A DNA stretch of 64,000 nt from an uncultured Collinsella sp. (GCA_958407465.1 CATYIV010000003.1:1-64000), one strand, 5' to 3'. Positions 8,242 to 19,024 are shown, counted from the stretch's first letter. Program-made: numbers and translations. Notes: a model not told the origin generated them from the sequence alone.

Positions 8242-10969
8242 GAATCTCAATCTCCTCGGCGGGCAGGGTAAAACGGAAGACGGCCCCATGGGGGTGGTTG
8301 TCGCGAACTTCGATGACGCCGCCATGCGCCTCCACGATGGAGCGGCAGAGCGACAGGCCAAGGCCGATGCTTCGACGCGAATCCACGGGCCGCGTATTGC
8401 TTGAGGTGAAGAAGCGCTCAAAGATATGAGGCTTGTCGCAGTCTGCCACACCCGGCCCATCGTCTGCGACGTCCACCACGACGAACGCGCCCTCGCGACG
8501 TGCGCTGATGGTGACAGACGAGTCCTCGGGCGTGTATTTGAAGGCGTTCATGATGAGATTCGTAAGCACCTGCATGATGAGATGGACGTCGATGCGTACC
8601 AGCAGGATGTCGTCAGTGTGCTCGATGGTGACGGCACGTCCATGCGATGCTTGGGCGACATGGCTGAGGGCGGCCTCGATGACCTCGTCGATGAGCTCGG
8701 ATGTTAAGTTGAGGCGAATGGTGCCGTCCTCGACGCGTGTGATGGCGAGGAGGTTCTCCACGGTATCGATAAGCCAGAGGGAGTCGTCGTAGATGGCATC
8801 GGCAAGATCGCAGCGTTGTTCGAGGCTGAGCTTCTCGTCGCTCTTCCGAAGGATTGCCGCAGATCCGGATATAGCCGTGAGGGGTGTCCTCAAATCGTGG
8901 CCGATGGAGCGTAAAAGGTTGGCGCGCAGCTGCTCGTTTTTCGCCAAGACCGCAGCCTCTTCGCGCTCTTGCGCCGCCCGGTCGCTTTCGAGCGCCAAGG
9001 CGCATTCACCTACGATAGATAGGACGATCGAATGCTCGAAGGCTTCGATCTCGCGCCCCTCCAGGGCGATGCCGATGACACCGAATACCTTGTCGCCGGT
9101 GCGAACCGCGAGGTAGAGACAGCGCGCCTCAGGCAGGGTCCGCGTGCTTGCGCCCGCGCGCTTGTTGTTGGTGTAGGTCCAGGTTGCAACGGCGCGCTCG
9201 TAGTCGGTGAGCAGCGACGCGGATCGGTTTTCGGTGCCAGCGGACTCATAGAGCGCCTTGCCGAGCGTGCCGTGTTCGGCGGGGTAGAAGACCACGTCGA
9301 GTTTTAGCAGTTTGACGAGTTGGTTCATGGCGACGCGGGCGCACTCCTCCGCGCTATGGGCTTGCTGCAAGAGCTGGTTCGTTTCGAGGAGTACGCGCGT
9401 TTTGAATGCGTTCTCGGCGGATGTACGGGCGTTGTCGGCGATGCGCGCAGTTAACTCGCCGGCGACCATAGCGGTGGCGAACATGATGCCGAACGTGACC
9501 AGATAGCTTCGGTCGTAGCTGGCGAGCGAAAACAGAGGCGTGACAAAGCAGAAGTTGTAAAGCACTACAGAGAGCACGCTCGATACGATCGTGCAGATAC
9601 GCCCCGTCGTGGTGACGGCGGTCAGCAGGGCCGTGAAGATATAGAGGGATATGATGCTGGAGTCGGCAAATCCCAGATGGCGGAAAGCCGTGCCGATCGC
9701 CGTGGCGGCAAGAGAGAGGGCCAGCGTGCGAAGCACGTTTCGGCTGCTGGGCGGCTGCAGGGCGAGCGCATGGCGGCGTCCTTTGGGTCGGGAGGGCGGA
9801 GTCGACTGTTCTGGAATGATGTAAATGTCGAGGTTCGGGGCGAATGTTATGAGCTGTTCTACGAGAGATTTGCGGCCGAAGAGGGCCTGACGGACGCTGC
9901 TGCGCTCGCCCGTGCGCCCCATGACGATCTTCGAAATACCCGACAGGCGCGCGAACTCGGAGATCTGAAACGCGATGTCGTCGCCATAGACGGTTTCCAT
10001 ATGTGCTCCGAGCTGCTCGGCTAGGGCGATATTGGCTGCAAGCTTGGCGCGCTCATCATCGCTCATGGCTTGCGTGCGCGGGCTCTCTACGAACAGGGCG
10101 ACGAGTTCGCTGCGAAACGCTTTCGCCATGCGTGCGGCGGCACGGATGATGCGGGGATTGGTCGGCGCCGGGGAGACACAGACTAAGATACGCTCCCTGG
10201 TGTAGTAGTCACGGTTTCCCAGCACGCGTGCGGCGTCTGTGAGGTGACCGGTGCGATCGGCGCAGCGGCGCAGCGCGATTTCTCGGAGTGCGGTGAGGTT
10301 CTCGACGGTAAAAAAATGCTGTTGCGCTCGGTCGGCTTGTGCGGGACGGTAGACGAGGCCGGCGCGAAGGCGCTCAAGTAGGTCTTCGGGCTCTATGTCG
10401 ACGAGCTCGACCTGGTCGGCATCATCGAAGATACGGTCGGGGATTCGTTCGCTCACGACAACGCCGGTGATGGATGCAACCATGTCGTTTAGGCTCTCGA
10501 TATGCTGAACGTTCACGGTCGTATAGACGTCGATGCCCGCATGTAGAAGTTCCTCGACGTCTTGATAGCGTTTGTCGTGGCGAGACCCCGGCGCATTCGT
10601 ATGGGCGAGCTCGTCGACAAGGATGAGCTGAGGGGCGCGCTCGATAGCCGCATCTAGATCGAACTCGCTGAGCGCAATGCCGTTGTGCTCGATGAGTTTA
10701 CAGGGCACGTTCTCAAGCCCTTGTGCAAGATGGGCAGTTGCCGGACGTTCGTGCGGCTCGATGTATCCCGCGACGACGTCGACACCTCGCCGCTTGGCGG
10801 CGTGGGCGGCTTGAAGCATTGCATAGGTTTTGCCTGTACCAGCAGCGTAGCCAAAGAAAATTTTGAGGTGTCCCCGGCTGGTTCGAGTGTCATCGGCGAC
10901 CTCGTCTTTCTCAATTGCCTTGAGGATGAGGTCTGGATTGACGCGAGTGTCCGATGCGTCGCGCTGCAT
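8234..10969 (-). CDS. kdpD: Potassium-sensing histidine kinase
   Basis: A 911-residue membrane sensor kinase controlling kdp expression. It has the N-terminal KdpD domain with a Walker A-like GYAAGTGKT (residues 40-48) and LILVDELAHTNAPGSRHDKRYQDVEELL, a Usp-like domain (about 240-370), a short cluster of hydrophobic segments, a GAF-like linker, then a HisKA domain with the phospho-acceptor His in IGHDLRTPLTA (near residue 690) and a catalytic domain with NAFKYTP and GLGLSLCRSIVEAHGG. The start is the ATG at 10969, preceded by AGAAAGG; the frame runs 32 codons further upstream without a better ribosome site. It is transcribed away from kdpFABC. Confidence 0.95.
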   Translation of the reverse strand: MQRDASDTRVNPDLILKAIEKDEVADDTRTSRGHLKIFFGYAAGTGKTYAMLQAAHAAKRRGVDVVAGYIEPHERPATAHLAQGLENVPCKLIEHNGIALSEFDLDAAIERAPQLILVDELAHTNAPGSRHDKRYQDVEELLHAGIDVYTTVNVQHIESLNDMVASITGVVVSERIPDRIFDDADQVELVDIEPEDLLERLRAGLVYRPAQADRAQQHFFTVENLTALREIALRRCADRTGHLTDAARVLGNRDYYTRERILVCVSPAPTNPRIIRAAARMAKAFRSELVALFVESPRTQAMSDDERAKLAANIALAEQLGAHMETVYGDDIAFQISEFARLSGISKIVMGRTGERSSVRQALFGRKSLVEQLITFAPNLDIYIIPEQSTPPSRPKGRRHALALQPPSSRNVLRTLALSLAATAIGTAFRHLGFADSSIISLYIFTALLTAVTTTGRICTIVSSVLSVVLYNFCFVTPLFSLASYDRSYLVTFGIMFATAMVAGELTARIADNARTSAENAFKTRVLLETNQLLQQAHSAEECARVAMNQLVKLLKLDVVFYPAEHGTLGKALYESAGTENRSASLLTDYERAVATWTYTNNKRAGASTRTLPEARCLYLAVRTGDKVFGVIGIALEGREIEAFEHSIVLSIVGECALALESDRAAQEREEAAVLAKNEQLRANLLRSIGHDLRTPLTAISGSAAILRKSDEKLSLEQRCDLADAIYDDSLWLIDTVENLLAITRVEDGTIRLNLTSELIDEVIEAALSHVAQASHGRAVTIEHTDDILLVRIDVHLIMQVLTNLIMNAFKYTPEDSSVTISARREGAFVVVDVADDGPGVADCDKPHIFERFFTSSNTRPVDSRRSIGLGLSLCRSIVEAHGGVIEVRDNHPHGAVFRFTLPAEEIEIHE

Positions 10970-11080
10970 AGCGTAGCCTTTCTGAAGCGTTGTCCATGCG
11001 TGCATACGCGGTGAAGACACCACTGTATGCTCGCGAGGTCGAGTATAGGCGCACTGCAGCTGCAATAGTGCTTTCTACCT

Positions 11081-11100
11081 GCATCTTTACGGCATCTTAA
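11081..11100. promoter_or_regulatory. Candidate KdpE-binding direct repeat
   Basis: GCATCTTTAC and GCATCTTAA are repeated with an 11-base period (starts at 11081 and 11092), the spacing typical of OmpR-family tandem half-sites. The pair lies in the 245-bp region between the divergent kdpD and kdpF starts, about 115 bases upstream of kdpF. A short hairpin (GTGAG/CTCAC, 11105-11122) follows. Confidence 0.4.
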
Positions 11101-11213
11101 GGACGTGAGCCCCGGCCCTCACGCCTCTTTAATCCCTAGAAGCGTTTACTGTCCCCAGACGCTTGCGAGGGCAGGCGTCCGAGACATCGGACCGCGTGTG
11201 AAAGGGGCGGTAA

Positions 11214-11300
11214 ATGGACATCCTCATTCCCATCATCGGAGTCGTCTGCATTGGACTTCTTATCTATTACATCTACATTCTGATGAGGAGTGATTCGTAA
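11214..11300 (+). CDS. kdpF: KdpF, small stabilising subunit of the Kdp ATPase
   Basis: A 28-residue single-span membrane peptide (MDILIPIIGVVCIGLLIYYI then YILMRSDS). KdpF associates with KdpA and stabilises the KdpFABC complex. The ATG follows AAAGGGGCGG and the stop at 11298-11300 lies three bases before the kdpA ATG, the usual kdpFA arrangement. Length, hydrophobicity and position support the call; sequence conservation in this subunit is always low. Confidence 0.85.
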   Translation: MDILIPIIGVVCIGLLIYYIYILMRSDS

Positions 11301-11303
11301 ACT

Positions 11304-13127
11304 ATGGACGCTGCGATTCAGTACATCTTGTACTTTGCCGTACTCGTCGTCCTGGCCGTTCCGCTCGGTCGGTTCATGGCCCATATCATGGATGGTGAGC
11401 ATACGTTCCTGTCGCCTGTGATTGCTCCTGTGGAGCGTGGCGTCTATCGTCTGCTTCGCATCGACGCGGCAGAACAGATGGGGTGTAGGCGCTATCTGGC
11501 GAGCGTGCTGGTCTTTTCGGGGATCGGCCTCGTGACTCTTGTGGCACTCCAGGCGCTTCAGTCCTTCTTGCCAGGCAATCCCCAGCACCTGCCGGGTGTG
11601 TCATGGGACCTGTCGTTCAATACGGCTGCTTCCTTCATAACCAACACCAACTGGCAGTCCTACTCCGGTGAGACCACCCTGTCCTACCTTGTGCAGTTCA
11701 TGGGTCTCACTGTGCAGAACTTCGTTTCCGCTGGCACCGGTATCGCGGTCATGTTCGCGCTGATCCGCGGCTTCCGTCAGGTCAAGGAGCAGGGTCTGGG
11801 TTCCTTCTGGGTCGACCTCACCCGCACCGTCCTGTATGTGCTCATTCCGCTGAACCTCGTGTTCGGCATCTGCCTGGCTGCCGGTGGCGTCATCTCCAAC
11901 TTCCAGCCGGCTCAGAAGGCTGAGCTCGTAGAACCCGTCGCTGTTCAGCCTAATGCAGACGGCGGCTGGAGCGTCATCGACGGCGCCCAGATCGAGGGCG
12001 ACACGGTCAAGGTCGACGGCAAGGTTGTCGAGGGCGCGCGCGTGGTCACCGAGCAGTTCCTGCCCCAGGGTCCCGCGGCTCCTCAGGTCGCCATCAAGCA
12101 GTCCGGCACCAACGGCGGCGGCTTCTTCGGCGTGAACTCCGCCCATCCGTATGAGAACCCCAGTGCCTTCACCAACATCATCGAGATAACCAGCCTGCTG
12201 CTGATCCCGGCCGCCTGTTGCTTCGCCTTCGGTATCGGCGTCAAGAACACCAAGCAGGGCAAGGCCATCTTTGCCGCCATGTTCATCCTGCTGGTGATCT
12301 TCACCGGCATCATCGCCGTCAACGAGCATGCGGGCACCCCGCAGCTGGCCGATGGCGGAGCGGTCAATATCGAGATGACCGACGGCCAGGCCGGCGGCAA
12401 CATGGAGGGCAAGGAGAGCCGTTTCGGTATCGCCTCCTCTTCTACCTGGTCTGCTTTCACGACGGCTGCTTCCAACGGCTCGGTTAACTCCATGCACGAC
12501 TCCTACACCCCGCTGGGCGGTTTTGTCCAGATGCTCCAGATTGCTCTGGGCGAGGTCGTCTTCGGCGGCGTGGGCTGCGGCCTGTACGGCATGATCGGCT
12601 TCGCCATCCTCACAGTGTTCATCGCCGGCCTCATGGTCGGACGCACGCCTGAGTTCCTGGGCAAGAAGATCGAGCCGGGCGAGATGCGCTGGGCAGTTGT
12701 CCTGTGCTTGGCAACTCCGTTTGCCATTCTGGTGTGCTCGGCCATCGCCTGCATGGTGCCCGGTCTTGCCGACCAGCTCAACAATGGTGGCGCGCACGGC
12801 TTCTCCGAGGCGCTGTATGCCTTCACCTCATGCGGCGGCAACAACGGCTCGGCGTTTGCAGGCATGAACTGCAACATTCCCTGGATCAACGTCATGCTCG
12901 GCCTCGAGATGCTGTTCGCCCGCTTCATGCCCATCATCGGTACGCTGGCTATCGCCGGCTCGCTGGCCAAGAAGGGTAAGGTCGCCGAGAGCGCCGGTAC
13001 CTTGTCTACCACCAACGGCATGTTCGTATTCCTGCTCGTGTTCATCGTTCTGCTGATCGGTGCCCTGAGCTTCTTCCCGGCCCTGGCGCTTGGCCCCGTT
13101 GCCGAGTTCTTCCAGATGATTGCGTAA
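11304..13127 (+). CDS. kdpA: Potassium-transporting ATPase, potassium-binding channel subunit A
   Basis: 607-residue channel-like subunit that binds and moves K+ across the membrane in the KdpFABC pump. The selectivity-filter loops are visible: TNTNWQSY near residue 114, [13 protein letters not shown] near 270, [11 protein letters not shown] near 390 and [11 protein letters not shown] near 510. About ten hydrophobic segments cover the protein. The length is slightly above the E. coli subunit because of a longer periplasmic loop around residues 200-260. It lies between kdpF and kdpB, with AAGGAGGG over its stop serving kdpB. Confidence 0.96.
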   Translation: MDAAIQYILYFAVLVVLAVPLGRFMAHIMDGEHTFLSPVIAPVERGVYRLLRIDAAEQMGCRRYLASVLVFSGIGLVTLVALQALQSFLPGNPQHLPGVSWDLSFNTAASFITNTNWQSYSGETTLSYLVQFMGLTVQNFVSAGTGIAVMFALIRGFRQVKEQGLGSFWVDLTRTVLYVLIPLNLVFGICLAAGGVISNFQPAQKAELVEPVAVQPNADGGWSVIDGAQIEGDTVKVDGKVVEGARVVTEQFLPQGPAAPQVAIKQSGTNGGGFFGVNSAHPYENPSAFTNIIEITSLLLIPAACCFAFGIGVKNTKQGKAIFAAMFILLVIFTGIIAVNEHAGTPQLADGGAVNIEMTDGQAGGNMEGKESRFGIASSSTWSAFTTAASNGSVNSMHDSYTPLGGFVQMLQIALGEVVFGGVGCGLYGMIGFAILTVFIAGLMVGRTPEFLGKKIEPGEMRWAVVLCLATPFAILVCSAIACMVPGLADQLNNGGAHGFSEALYAFTSCGGNNGSAFAGMNCNIPWINVMLGLEMLFARFMPIIGTLAIAGSLAKKGKVAESAGTLSTTNGMFVFLLVFIVLLIGALSFFPALALGPVAEFFQMIA

Positions 13128-13143
13128 AGGAGGGTGCAGATTT

Positions 13144-15198
13144 ATGACTATGCAAAAAGACATGATGGGCCGCGCGGTCCGCGACTCGTTTGCCAAGCTG
13201 GATCCTCGCGTCCAGATTCAAAACCCGGTCATGTTCCTGGTGTGGCTTTCCGCCGTCATGACCTCCGTCCTGGCCGTCGCTTCCATTTTCGGTGTGCAGG
13301 ACGCGGGTGTGCCCACCTACTATGTGGTCGCCATTGCGGTCATCCTGTGGCTTACCGACCTGTTCTCGAACTTCGCCGAGGCGCTTGCCGAGGGCCGCGG
13401 TAAGGCCCAGGCCGATTCCCTGCGTGCGGCCAAGAAGGATGTCGAGGCCCATCGCATCGAGTCCGTTGAGGACAAGGAGCACTTCACCGTCGTTCCCGGC
13501 ACCGAGCTCGCGCGCGGCGACCTGGTGATCGTACGCGCCGGCGAGCAGATTCCCGGCGACGGCGACGTCATCGAGGGCGCTGCCTCCGTTGACGAGTCCG
13601 CCATCACCGGCGAGTCCGCCCCCGTGGTCCGCGAGGCCGGCGGCGACCGCTCTGCCGTTACCGGCGGTACCACGGTGCTGTCCGACTGGATCATCGTCAA
13701 GATCTCCAGTGAGCCCGGCCAGAGCTTCCTGGACAAGATGATCGCGATGGTTGAGGGTGCCGCGCGCAAGAAGACCCCTAACGAGATCGCTCTGGAGATC
13801 TTCCTGGTGGCCCTCTCCATCGTCTTTATCCTGGTCACGCTGGCCCTGTATTGTTACTCCTGCTTCTCGGTCGGTCTTAACGACATGGACAACCCCACGG
13901 CCGTAACCACGCTCGTGGCGCTGCTCGTGTGCCTGGCTCCTACTACCATCGGCGCCCTTCTTTCCGCCATCGGCATCGCCGGCATGAGCCGTCTGAACGA
14001 GGCCAACGTGCTGGCCATGTCCGGCCGCGCCATCGAGGCCGCCGGCGACGTCGACATCCTCATGCTCGACAAGACCGGCACCATCACCTTGGGTAACCGC
14101 CAAGCCGCCGAGTTCATCCCGGTCGACGGCGTCGATCCCGCGGAGCTGGCCGATGCCGCCCAGCTTTCCTCGCTGGCCGACGAGACCCCCGAGGGCCGCT
14201 CCATCGTCGTCCTCGCCAAGGAGCAGTTCGGTCTGCGCGGCCGCACACTCGAGGATAAGGGTATGGAGTTTATCCCGTTCACCGCGGCAACGCGTATGTC
14301 CGGCGTGAACTACGAGGGCAATGAGATCCGCAAAGGCGCTGCCGATTCCGTGCGCACCTATGTGGAGGCAGCCGGCGGCGTGTTCTCAAAGGAGTGCGAC
14401 GAGGCCGTCGAACGCATCGCCAAGGCCGGCGGCACCCCGCTGGTCGTGACAAAGAACTGCCGCGTGCTGGGCGTTGTGTACCTCAAGGACATCATCAAGT
14501 CCGGCGTTAAGGAGAAGTTCGCCGACCTGCGCAAGATGGGCATCAAGACCATCATGGTGACGGGCGACAACCCGCTCACCGCCGCGGCAATCGCCGCCGA
14601 GGCCGGCGTTGACGACTTCCTGGCCGAGGCCACCCCTGAAGGCAAGCTCGAGAAGATCCGCGAGTTCCAGCGTGAGGGGCACCTGGTCGCCATGACCGGC
14701 GACGGCACCAACGACGCGCCCGCTCTGGCCCAGGCCGACGTCGCCGTGGCCATGAACACGGGCACCCAGGCTGCCAAGGAGGCCGGCAACATGGTCGACC
14801 TCGACTCCAGCCCCACCAAGCTCATCGAGGTCGTGCGTATCGGCAAGCAGCTGCTCATGACCCGCGGTTCGCTCACGACCTTCTCGGTGGCCAACGACAT
14901 GGCGAAGTACTTCGCTATCATCCCGGCCCTGTTCTCGCCGATCTACCCCGGGTTGGACGCCCTCAACATCCTCGGTCTGGCAAGCCCGCTGTCCGCGGTT
15001 CTTTCGGCCATCATCTATAACGCGCTCGTTATCGTCGCGCTGATCCCGGCCGCGCTGAAGGGCGTTAAGTACCGCGAGGTCCCGTCCGGACAGCTGCTGA
15101 CCCACAACCTGCTCGTGTGGGGTCTGGGCGGCATCGTTGCCCCGTTCGTATTCATCAAGCTCATCGACATGCTGCTCGCGTTCTGCGGCATTATGTAA
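13144..15198 (+). CDS. kdpB: Potassium-transporting P-type ATPase subunit B
   Basis: 684-residue catalytic subunit that hydrolyses ATP to drive K+ uptake. The phosphorylated aspartate is D309 in MLDKTGTIT; the TGES actuator motif appears in ITGESAPV, with [14 protein letters not shown] and [17 protein letters not shown] in the P-domain. ATG 13144 ([12 protein letters not shown]) is chosen because AAGGAGGG lies about ten bases upstream; the frame opens eight codons earlier, inside the kdpA stop region. It is followed at 12 bases by kdpC. Confidence 0.97.
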   Translation: MTMQKDMMGRAVRDSFAKLDPRVQIQNPVMFLVWLSAVMTSVLAVASIFGVQDAGVPTYYVVAIAVILWLTDLFSNFAEALAEGRGKAQADSLRAAKKDVEAHRIESVEDKEHFTVVPGTELARGDLVIVRAGEQIPGDGDVIEGAASVDESAITGESAPVVREAGGDRSAVTGGTTVLSDWIIVKISSEPGQSFLDKMIAMVEGAARKKTPNEIALEIFLVALSIVFILVTLALYCYSCFSVGLNDMDNPTAVTTLVALLVCLAPTTIGALLSAIGIAGMSRLNEANVLAMSGRAIEAAGDVDILMLDKTGTITLGNRQAAEFIPVDGVDPAELADAAQLSSLADETPEGRSIVVLAKEQFGLRGRTLEDKGMEFIPFTAATRMSGVNYEGNEIRKGAADSVRTYVEAAGGVFSKECDEAVERIAKAGGTPLVVTKNCRVLGVVYLKDIIKSGVKEKFADLRKMGIKTIMVTGDNPLTAAAIAAEAGVDDFLAEATPEGKLEKIREFQREGHLVAMTGDGTNDAPALAQADVAVAMNTGTQAAKEAGNMVDLDSSPTKLIEVVRIGKQLLMTRGSLTTFSVANDMAKYFAIIPALFSPIYPGLDALNILGLASPLSAVLSAIIYNALVIVALIPAALKGVKYREVPSGQLLTHNLLVWGLGGIVAPFVFIKLIDMLLAFCGIM

Positions 15199-15210
15199 GT
15201 GGAGGTTTGT

Positions 15211-15801
15211 ATGTTCAAAGGTGTTGCATCGCGCGCACTGGGCGTGTTCGCGCTGTTTACCGTTGTCTGCGGCCTGGGCTATACGCTTGTCGTGACCGGC
15301 ATTGCCCAGGTTGCGTTCCCGTATCAGGCGAACGGTTCGCTCATTACGGTCGACGGCAAGGTTGTGGGTTCCGAGCTCATCGGCCAGAACTTCGAGGATG
15401 AGGACCACATGTGGGGCCGCATCCAGAACGTGTCAATTTTCGAAGGCGAAGATGGCGAGCTCATGGCGTATGGTGCCCCATCCAACCTGTCCCCGGCGAG
15501 TGAGGAGTATCGGCAGCTTGTGGATGCGCGCGTGAAGAAGATCCGCGCCGCCAACCCCGATGCCGATATGGACGCTGTGCCCGTCGACCTGGTGACGTGT
15601 TCCGGCTCAGGGCTCGACCCCGAGATCTCTCCCGATGCCGCCGAGTACCAGGTCCCGCGCCTTGCCAAGGCCACGGGCAAAAGTGAGGACGAGGTGCGCG
15701 ACATCATTGCCGCGTGCACCAAGGGCCGTTTCCTCGGCGTGTTCGGCGAGCCCACGGTCAACGTGCTCAAGGTGAACCTTATGCTGGACGGCGCGCTGTA
15801 G
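15211..15801 (+). CDS. kdpC: Potassium-transporting ATPase subunit C
   Basis: 196-residue subunit that aids ATP binding by KdpB. It has one N-terminal membrane span (about residues 8-30), then NGSLI...GSELIGQNF, VTCSGSGLDPEISPDAAEYQVPRLAKA and NVLKVNLMLD at the C-terminus, all typical of the family. The start at 15211 follows GGAGGT; the in-frame ATG at 15199 falls at the kdpB stop and has no ribosome site. It is the last gene of the kdp operon, followed by inverted-repeat element copy 2. Confidence 0.95.
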   Translation: MFKGVASRALGVFALFTVVCGLGYTLVVTGIAQVAFPYQANGSLITVDGKVVGSELIGQNFEDEDHMWGRIQNVSIFEGEDGELMAYGAPSNLSPASEEYRQLVDARVKKIRAANPDADMDAVPVDLVTCSGSGLDPEISPDAAEYQVPRLAKATGKSEDEVRDIIAACTKGRFLGVFGEPTVNVLKVNLMLDGAL

Positions 15802-15864
15802 GTGAGGGAGTGGCGGATGAGGGCATGACTGACTATCTGAGCCCTCAAGTCCACCCCGCCCATC

Positions 15865-15935
15865 AGTTGCGGTGAAATACGGACTGTTTTGGCTGGCAAA
15901 AGTCTCATCTACTCCGTATTCCACCGCAACTTTTT
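15865..15935. repeat. Inverted-repeat element, family I, copy 2
   Basis: Arms 15865-15883 and 15913-15931 pair with one mismatch and are followed by a T-run and GTGGGG. The arms and most of the loop match copy 1 at 7456. The two copies bracket the whole kdp locus. The element can act as the kdpC terminator. Confidence 0.85.
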
Positions 15936-16048
15936 GTGGGGATTGGATTAAAGGCGGGGGAGTGCGAGCGGGTACGGACGCGGCGGTTGCTGATACGATA
16001 AGTACGTTAGCAACTGCCGCCGAGCGGCTTAAACGAAAGGAAGCCTGT

Positions 16049-17998
16049 ATGGAGTCATCCGCCTACCCGATGCTCTTTAGCCCGATCAAGGTCGGTACGA
16101 CCGAGGTCAAGAACCGCGTCTTTATGCCGCCGGTATCCACGAACCTGGCCGATCATGGCTATGTGACCGACGACTTGGTCGATCATTACCGTGCCCGTGC
16201 CAAGGGCGGCGTTGGCCTCATCATTACCGAGGTCGTGACGGTCGAGCCCACCTATACCTATCTGCCGGGTGACATGTGCTGCTACGACGACACGTTTATC
16301 CCCGGCTGGGAAAAGCTCGCCGCGGCCGTCCACGAGTATGGCTGCAAGATCATGCCGCAGCTCTTCCACCCCGCCTACATGGCCTTTAACATTCCGGGCA
16401 CGCCTCGCCTGATCGCTCCGTCCTTTGTGGGCCCGTCTTACGCCCGCGAGGCACCGCGCCCCATCACGGTCGACGAGATTCACGAGCTCACGCATCAGTT
16501 TGGCGACGCTGCCGTGCGTATGCAGAAGGCTGGCGTCGATGGCGTCGAGGTCCATGCGGCGCATGCCCACGGCATGCTTGGCGGCTTTTTGACCCCGCTC
16601 TACAACAAGCGTACCGATGAGTACGGCGGCTCGCTCGACGCCCGCATGCGCTTTTTGCTCGAGGTCATCGCCGAGATTCGCGAGCGCTGCGGCAAGGACT
16701 TTATCATCGACGTCCGCATCTCGGGCGATGAGTACACTGATGGCGGCCTGACCCTCAACGACATGATCTACGTCTCGCGTCGCCTGGAGAAGGCCGGCGT
16801 CGACATGATTCATGTGTCGGGTGGCACCACCATCAAGCGCGGCTCCGCAATTCCCGCCGCCGGTACCCAGCAGGCCTCGCATGCCGCCTGCTCGCGCGAG
16901 ATCAAAAAGCACGTCAACATTCCCGTCGCCACCGTCGGTCGCATTAACGAGGCCTGGATCGCCGAGGAGCTGATCGAGGACGGCGCTGCCGACATCTGCA
17001 TGATGGGCCGCGCCAATCTGTGCGATGCCGAGTTCTGCAATAAGGCCGCTGCCGGCAACGCCGACGATATCCGCCCCTGCATTGGCTGCCTGCGCTGCCT
17101 GAACGGCATCATGTTCGGCAAGCGCATCTCCTGTACCGTCAACCCGGACGTGGAGCGCGACGAGGCTGGCTACGAGCCTGCCGCCGAGGCCAAGAACGTG
17201 CTCGTTGTGGGCGCTGGTCCTGCGGGCATGGAGGCAGCCTACATTGCCGCCAAGCGCGGCCACAACGTGGTGCTCGTGGACAAGCAGGATGAGCCGGGCG
17301 GCGAGATGCGTATCGCGGCCGTTCCGCCGGCAAAGCAGGAACTCACCCGCGTGATCAAGTATCAGTACCGTCGTCTGGCCGAGGCCGGCGTGAAGTGCGT
17401 ATTTGGCACCGAGCTTACTGCCGAGGACATTCAGCATGACTACGCGGGTTACGAGGTTGTCCTGGCTTATGGCGCCGAGCCCATCGCTCCGGCCTTCATG
17501 CAAGGCTTTAAGCAGGTTATGACAGCTGACGACCTACTGGGTGGCAAGGCTTTCCCGGGCAAGAAGATCGTCATCGTGGGCGGCGGCACCGTTGGCTGCG
17601 AGACGGCCGATTACCTGGCCCCGCTGGTCAACGACCTGTCGCCGGCCAACCGCGATGTCACCGTCATCGAGATGACCAAGACGCTCGCCGCCAACGAGGG
17701 CGGTGCCGGTCGCGCGGTGCTCATCACGCGCATGCTCTCCAAGGGCGTTCACGTGCTGACCGAGGCCAAGGTGACCGAGATTACCGAGGACACTATCAGC
17801 TACGAAAAGGACGGCGAGGTCCACACTATCACCGGTGCCGATACGCTGGTGCTTGCCATGGGCTATCGTCCCAATACCAAGCTGGCCGACGACCTGGCTG
17901 CAGCCGGTGTTGCCACCCACGTGCTGGGCGATGCCCAGAAGTGCGGCAACATCCGCGATGCCATCGGCGATGGCTACAAGGTTGCCTGCGAGCTCTAG
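16049..17998 (+). CDS. Old-yellow-enzyme-type Fe-S flavoprotein reductase (2,4-dienoyl-CoA/enoate reductase family)
   Basis: A 649-residue multidomain reductase: an N-terminal FMN-binding TIM barrel (LFSPIKVGTTEVKNRVFMPP, EVHAAHAHGMLGGFLTPLYNKRTDEYGGS), a 4Fe-4S motif with C344, C347, C350 and C362 (CIGCLRCL, then SCTVNP), an FAD fold (VLVVGAGPAGMEAAYIAAKRG) and an NAD(P)H fold (KIVIVGGGTVGCETADYL). The family passes electrons from NAD(P)H through FAD, Fe-S and FMN to an activated C=C bond; members include FadH, enoate reductases and bile-acid BaiCD/BaiH. ATG 16049 follows GAAAGGA. The substrate cannot be read from the sequence; a bile-acid or enoate role is only one possibility. Confidence 0.88.
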   Translation: MESSAYPMLFSPIKVGTTEVKNRVFMPPVSTNLADHGYVTDDLVDHYRARAKGGVGLIITEVVTVEPTYTYLPGDMCCYDDTFIPGWEKLAAAVHEYGCKIMPQLFHPAYMAFNIPGTPRLIAPSFVGPSYAREAPRPITVDEIHELTHQFGDAAVRMQKAGVDGVEVHAAHAHGMLGGFLTPLYNKRTDEYGGSLDARMRFLLEVIAEIRERCGKDFIIDVRISGDEYTDGGLTLNDMIYVSRRLEKAGVDMIHVSGGTTIKRGSAIPAAGTQQASHAACSREIKKHVNIPVATVGRINEAWIAEELIEDGAADICMMGRANLCDAEFCNKAAAGNADDIRPCIGCLRCLNGIMFGKRISCTVNPDVERDEAGYEPAAEAKNVLVVGAGPAGMEAAYIAAKRGHNVVLVDKQDEPGGEMRIAAVPPAKQELTRVIKYQYRRLAEAGVKCVFGTELTAEDIQHDYAGYEVVLAYGAEPIAPAFMQGFKQVMTADDLLGGKAFPGKKIVIVGGGTVGCETADYLAPLVNDLSPANRDVTVIEMTKTLAANEGGAGRAVLITRMLSKGVHVLTEAKVTEITEDTISYEKDGEVHTITGADTLVLAMGYRPNTKLADDLAAAGVATHVLGDAQKCGNIRDAIGDGYKVACEL

Positions 17999-18029
17999 TC
18001 AACCCCTTTGCACCAATCGATTGCAAAAA

Positions 18030-18070
18030 GCGGCGGCTGCCCTGTGTGTTGGGCAGCCGCCGCCTGCGTT
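18030..18070 (+). terminator. Rho-independent terminator
   Basis: GCGGCGGCTGCCC pairs perfectly with GGGCAGCCGCCGC (18051-18063) around an eight-base loop, followed by TGCGTTTT. It ends the reductase gene and, in reverse, can end the regulator at 18098-18790. Confidence 0.8.
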
Positions 18071-18097
18071 TTGCCAAAGAAAGATTATTGTCGGGCC

Positions 18098-18790
18098 CTA
18101 AATGCCTTTTGCTTCTGCTCCCTCCGCAATCATGTTGCGGTTATACACCAGGTGCAGATACATCGCGTCGTGCGCGGCGGTGGGATTGCGCGAGGCGATG
18201 GCGTCGGCCACATCGCGGTGCGTGCGGATAGTTTCCTCGACGAGCTTTTTGCCAGTCACGTCGATAAAGAGGGGGACGGATGCCTTGAGCACGCCCATCA
18301 GGCGGGGAACGACGAGGTTTCCGGAGCTCTCGGCAATGGCATTGTGGAACGCGGTGTCGGCGGCGGAGTAATCCTCACCGGCCTCGGCCAGGCGCTCGGA
18401 TTCGTCGCAGAGCTCTTCGATACAGACGACCTGATCGTTGGTTGCGTGCTCGGCCGCCATGCGTGCCATCTGCGGCTCGATCATAAAGCGCACCTCGAGT
18501 AGGTCGCGCGCCAGACGCTGCTTGTCGTCAATAAAGGTAAAGCCCAGCGGGTCGTCGGCAACGCCGGGGTTTGACGCCACATAGGTGCCCGAACCCTGCT
18601 TAATGCGCACGATATTGCGCGACTGCAGCAACTTCATGGCTTCGCGCACGGTGCTCCTGCCGGCGCCCAAGCGCTCGACCAGCACGGTTTCCTTAGGCAG
18701 GCGATCGCCTTGCTCAAGGTGTTCATCCAGAATCAATTGAATGATTTTCTCCGATATTTGCTCGGGGAGTCCCGATTCGCCGCGGGCCAT
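18098..18790 (-). CDS. FadR/GntR-family transcriptional regulator (FCD domain)
   Basis: A 230-residue regulator with an N-terminal winged helix-turn-helix (DRLPKETVLVERLGAGRSTVREAMKLLQSRNIVRIKQGSGTYV in overlapping stretches, about residues 30-80) and a C-terminal all-helical FCD ligand domain (about 95-220). ATG 18790 (MARGESGLPEQ) follows GAAAGG; an upstream ATG at 18817 lacks a ribosome site. It is divergent from the GntP permease and the sugar-acid dehydratase, so it probably represses that cluster and responds to gluconate or a related acid, as GntR/UxuR relatives do. The ligand is inferred. Confidence 0.85.
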   Translation of the reverse strand: MARGESGLPEQISEKIIQLILDEHLEQGDRLPKETVLVERLGAGRSTVREAMKLLQSRNIVRIKQGSGTYVASNPGVADDPLGFTFIDDKQRLARDLLEVRFMIEPQMARMAAEHATNDQVVCIEELCDESERLAEAGEDYSAADTAFHNAIAESSGNLVVPRLMGVLKASVPLFIDVTGKKLVEETIRTHRDVADAIASRNPTAAHDAMYLHLVYNRNMIAEGAEAKGI

Positions 18791-18915
18791 AGCTATACCT
18801 TTCAATACAGAATTCATCTGAGCTATTTTAGCGCACCACGGATGCGATATTGGCCGATGGATTTGAGTCGGGCGGCTTAGATATACCGTTCGCAGCGCAA
18901 ATACGACCGTTTACC

Positions 18916-18934
18916 AAATACATCAGATGTATTT
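18916..18934. promoter_or_regulatory. Palindromic operator, candidate FCD-regulator site
   Basis: AAATACATC-A-GATGTATTT is a perfect 9+1+9 palindrome in the region between the divergent regulator and gntP. Further ATCAGAC / GTCTGAT motifs occur near 18955-19015 just before the gntP start. Its symmetry and position fit a GntR-type operator. Confidence 0.55.
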
Positions 18935-19024
18935 CGGACAAATTTCAAAATGAAACATCAGACCATTCCAAAACACGCTATAGTCATCAGACGAATTCAA
19001 AAGGTCTGATGAATTGGAGGAAAG

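Noticed and set aside
7480..8271. Plus-strand frame of 263 codons
   Set aside because: It lies opposite kdpE, which has a clear receiver and winged-helix domain.
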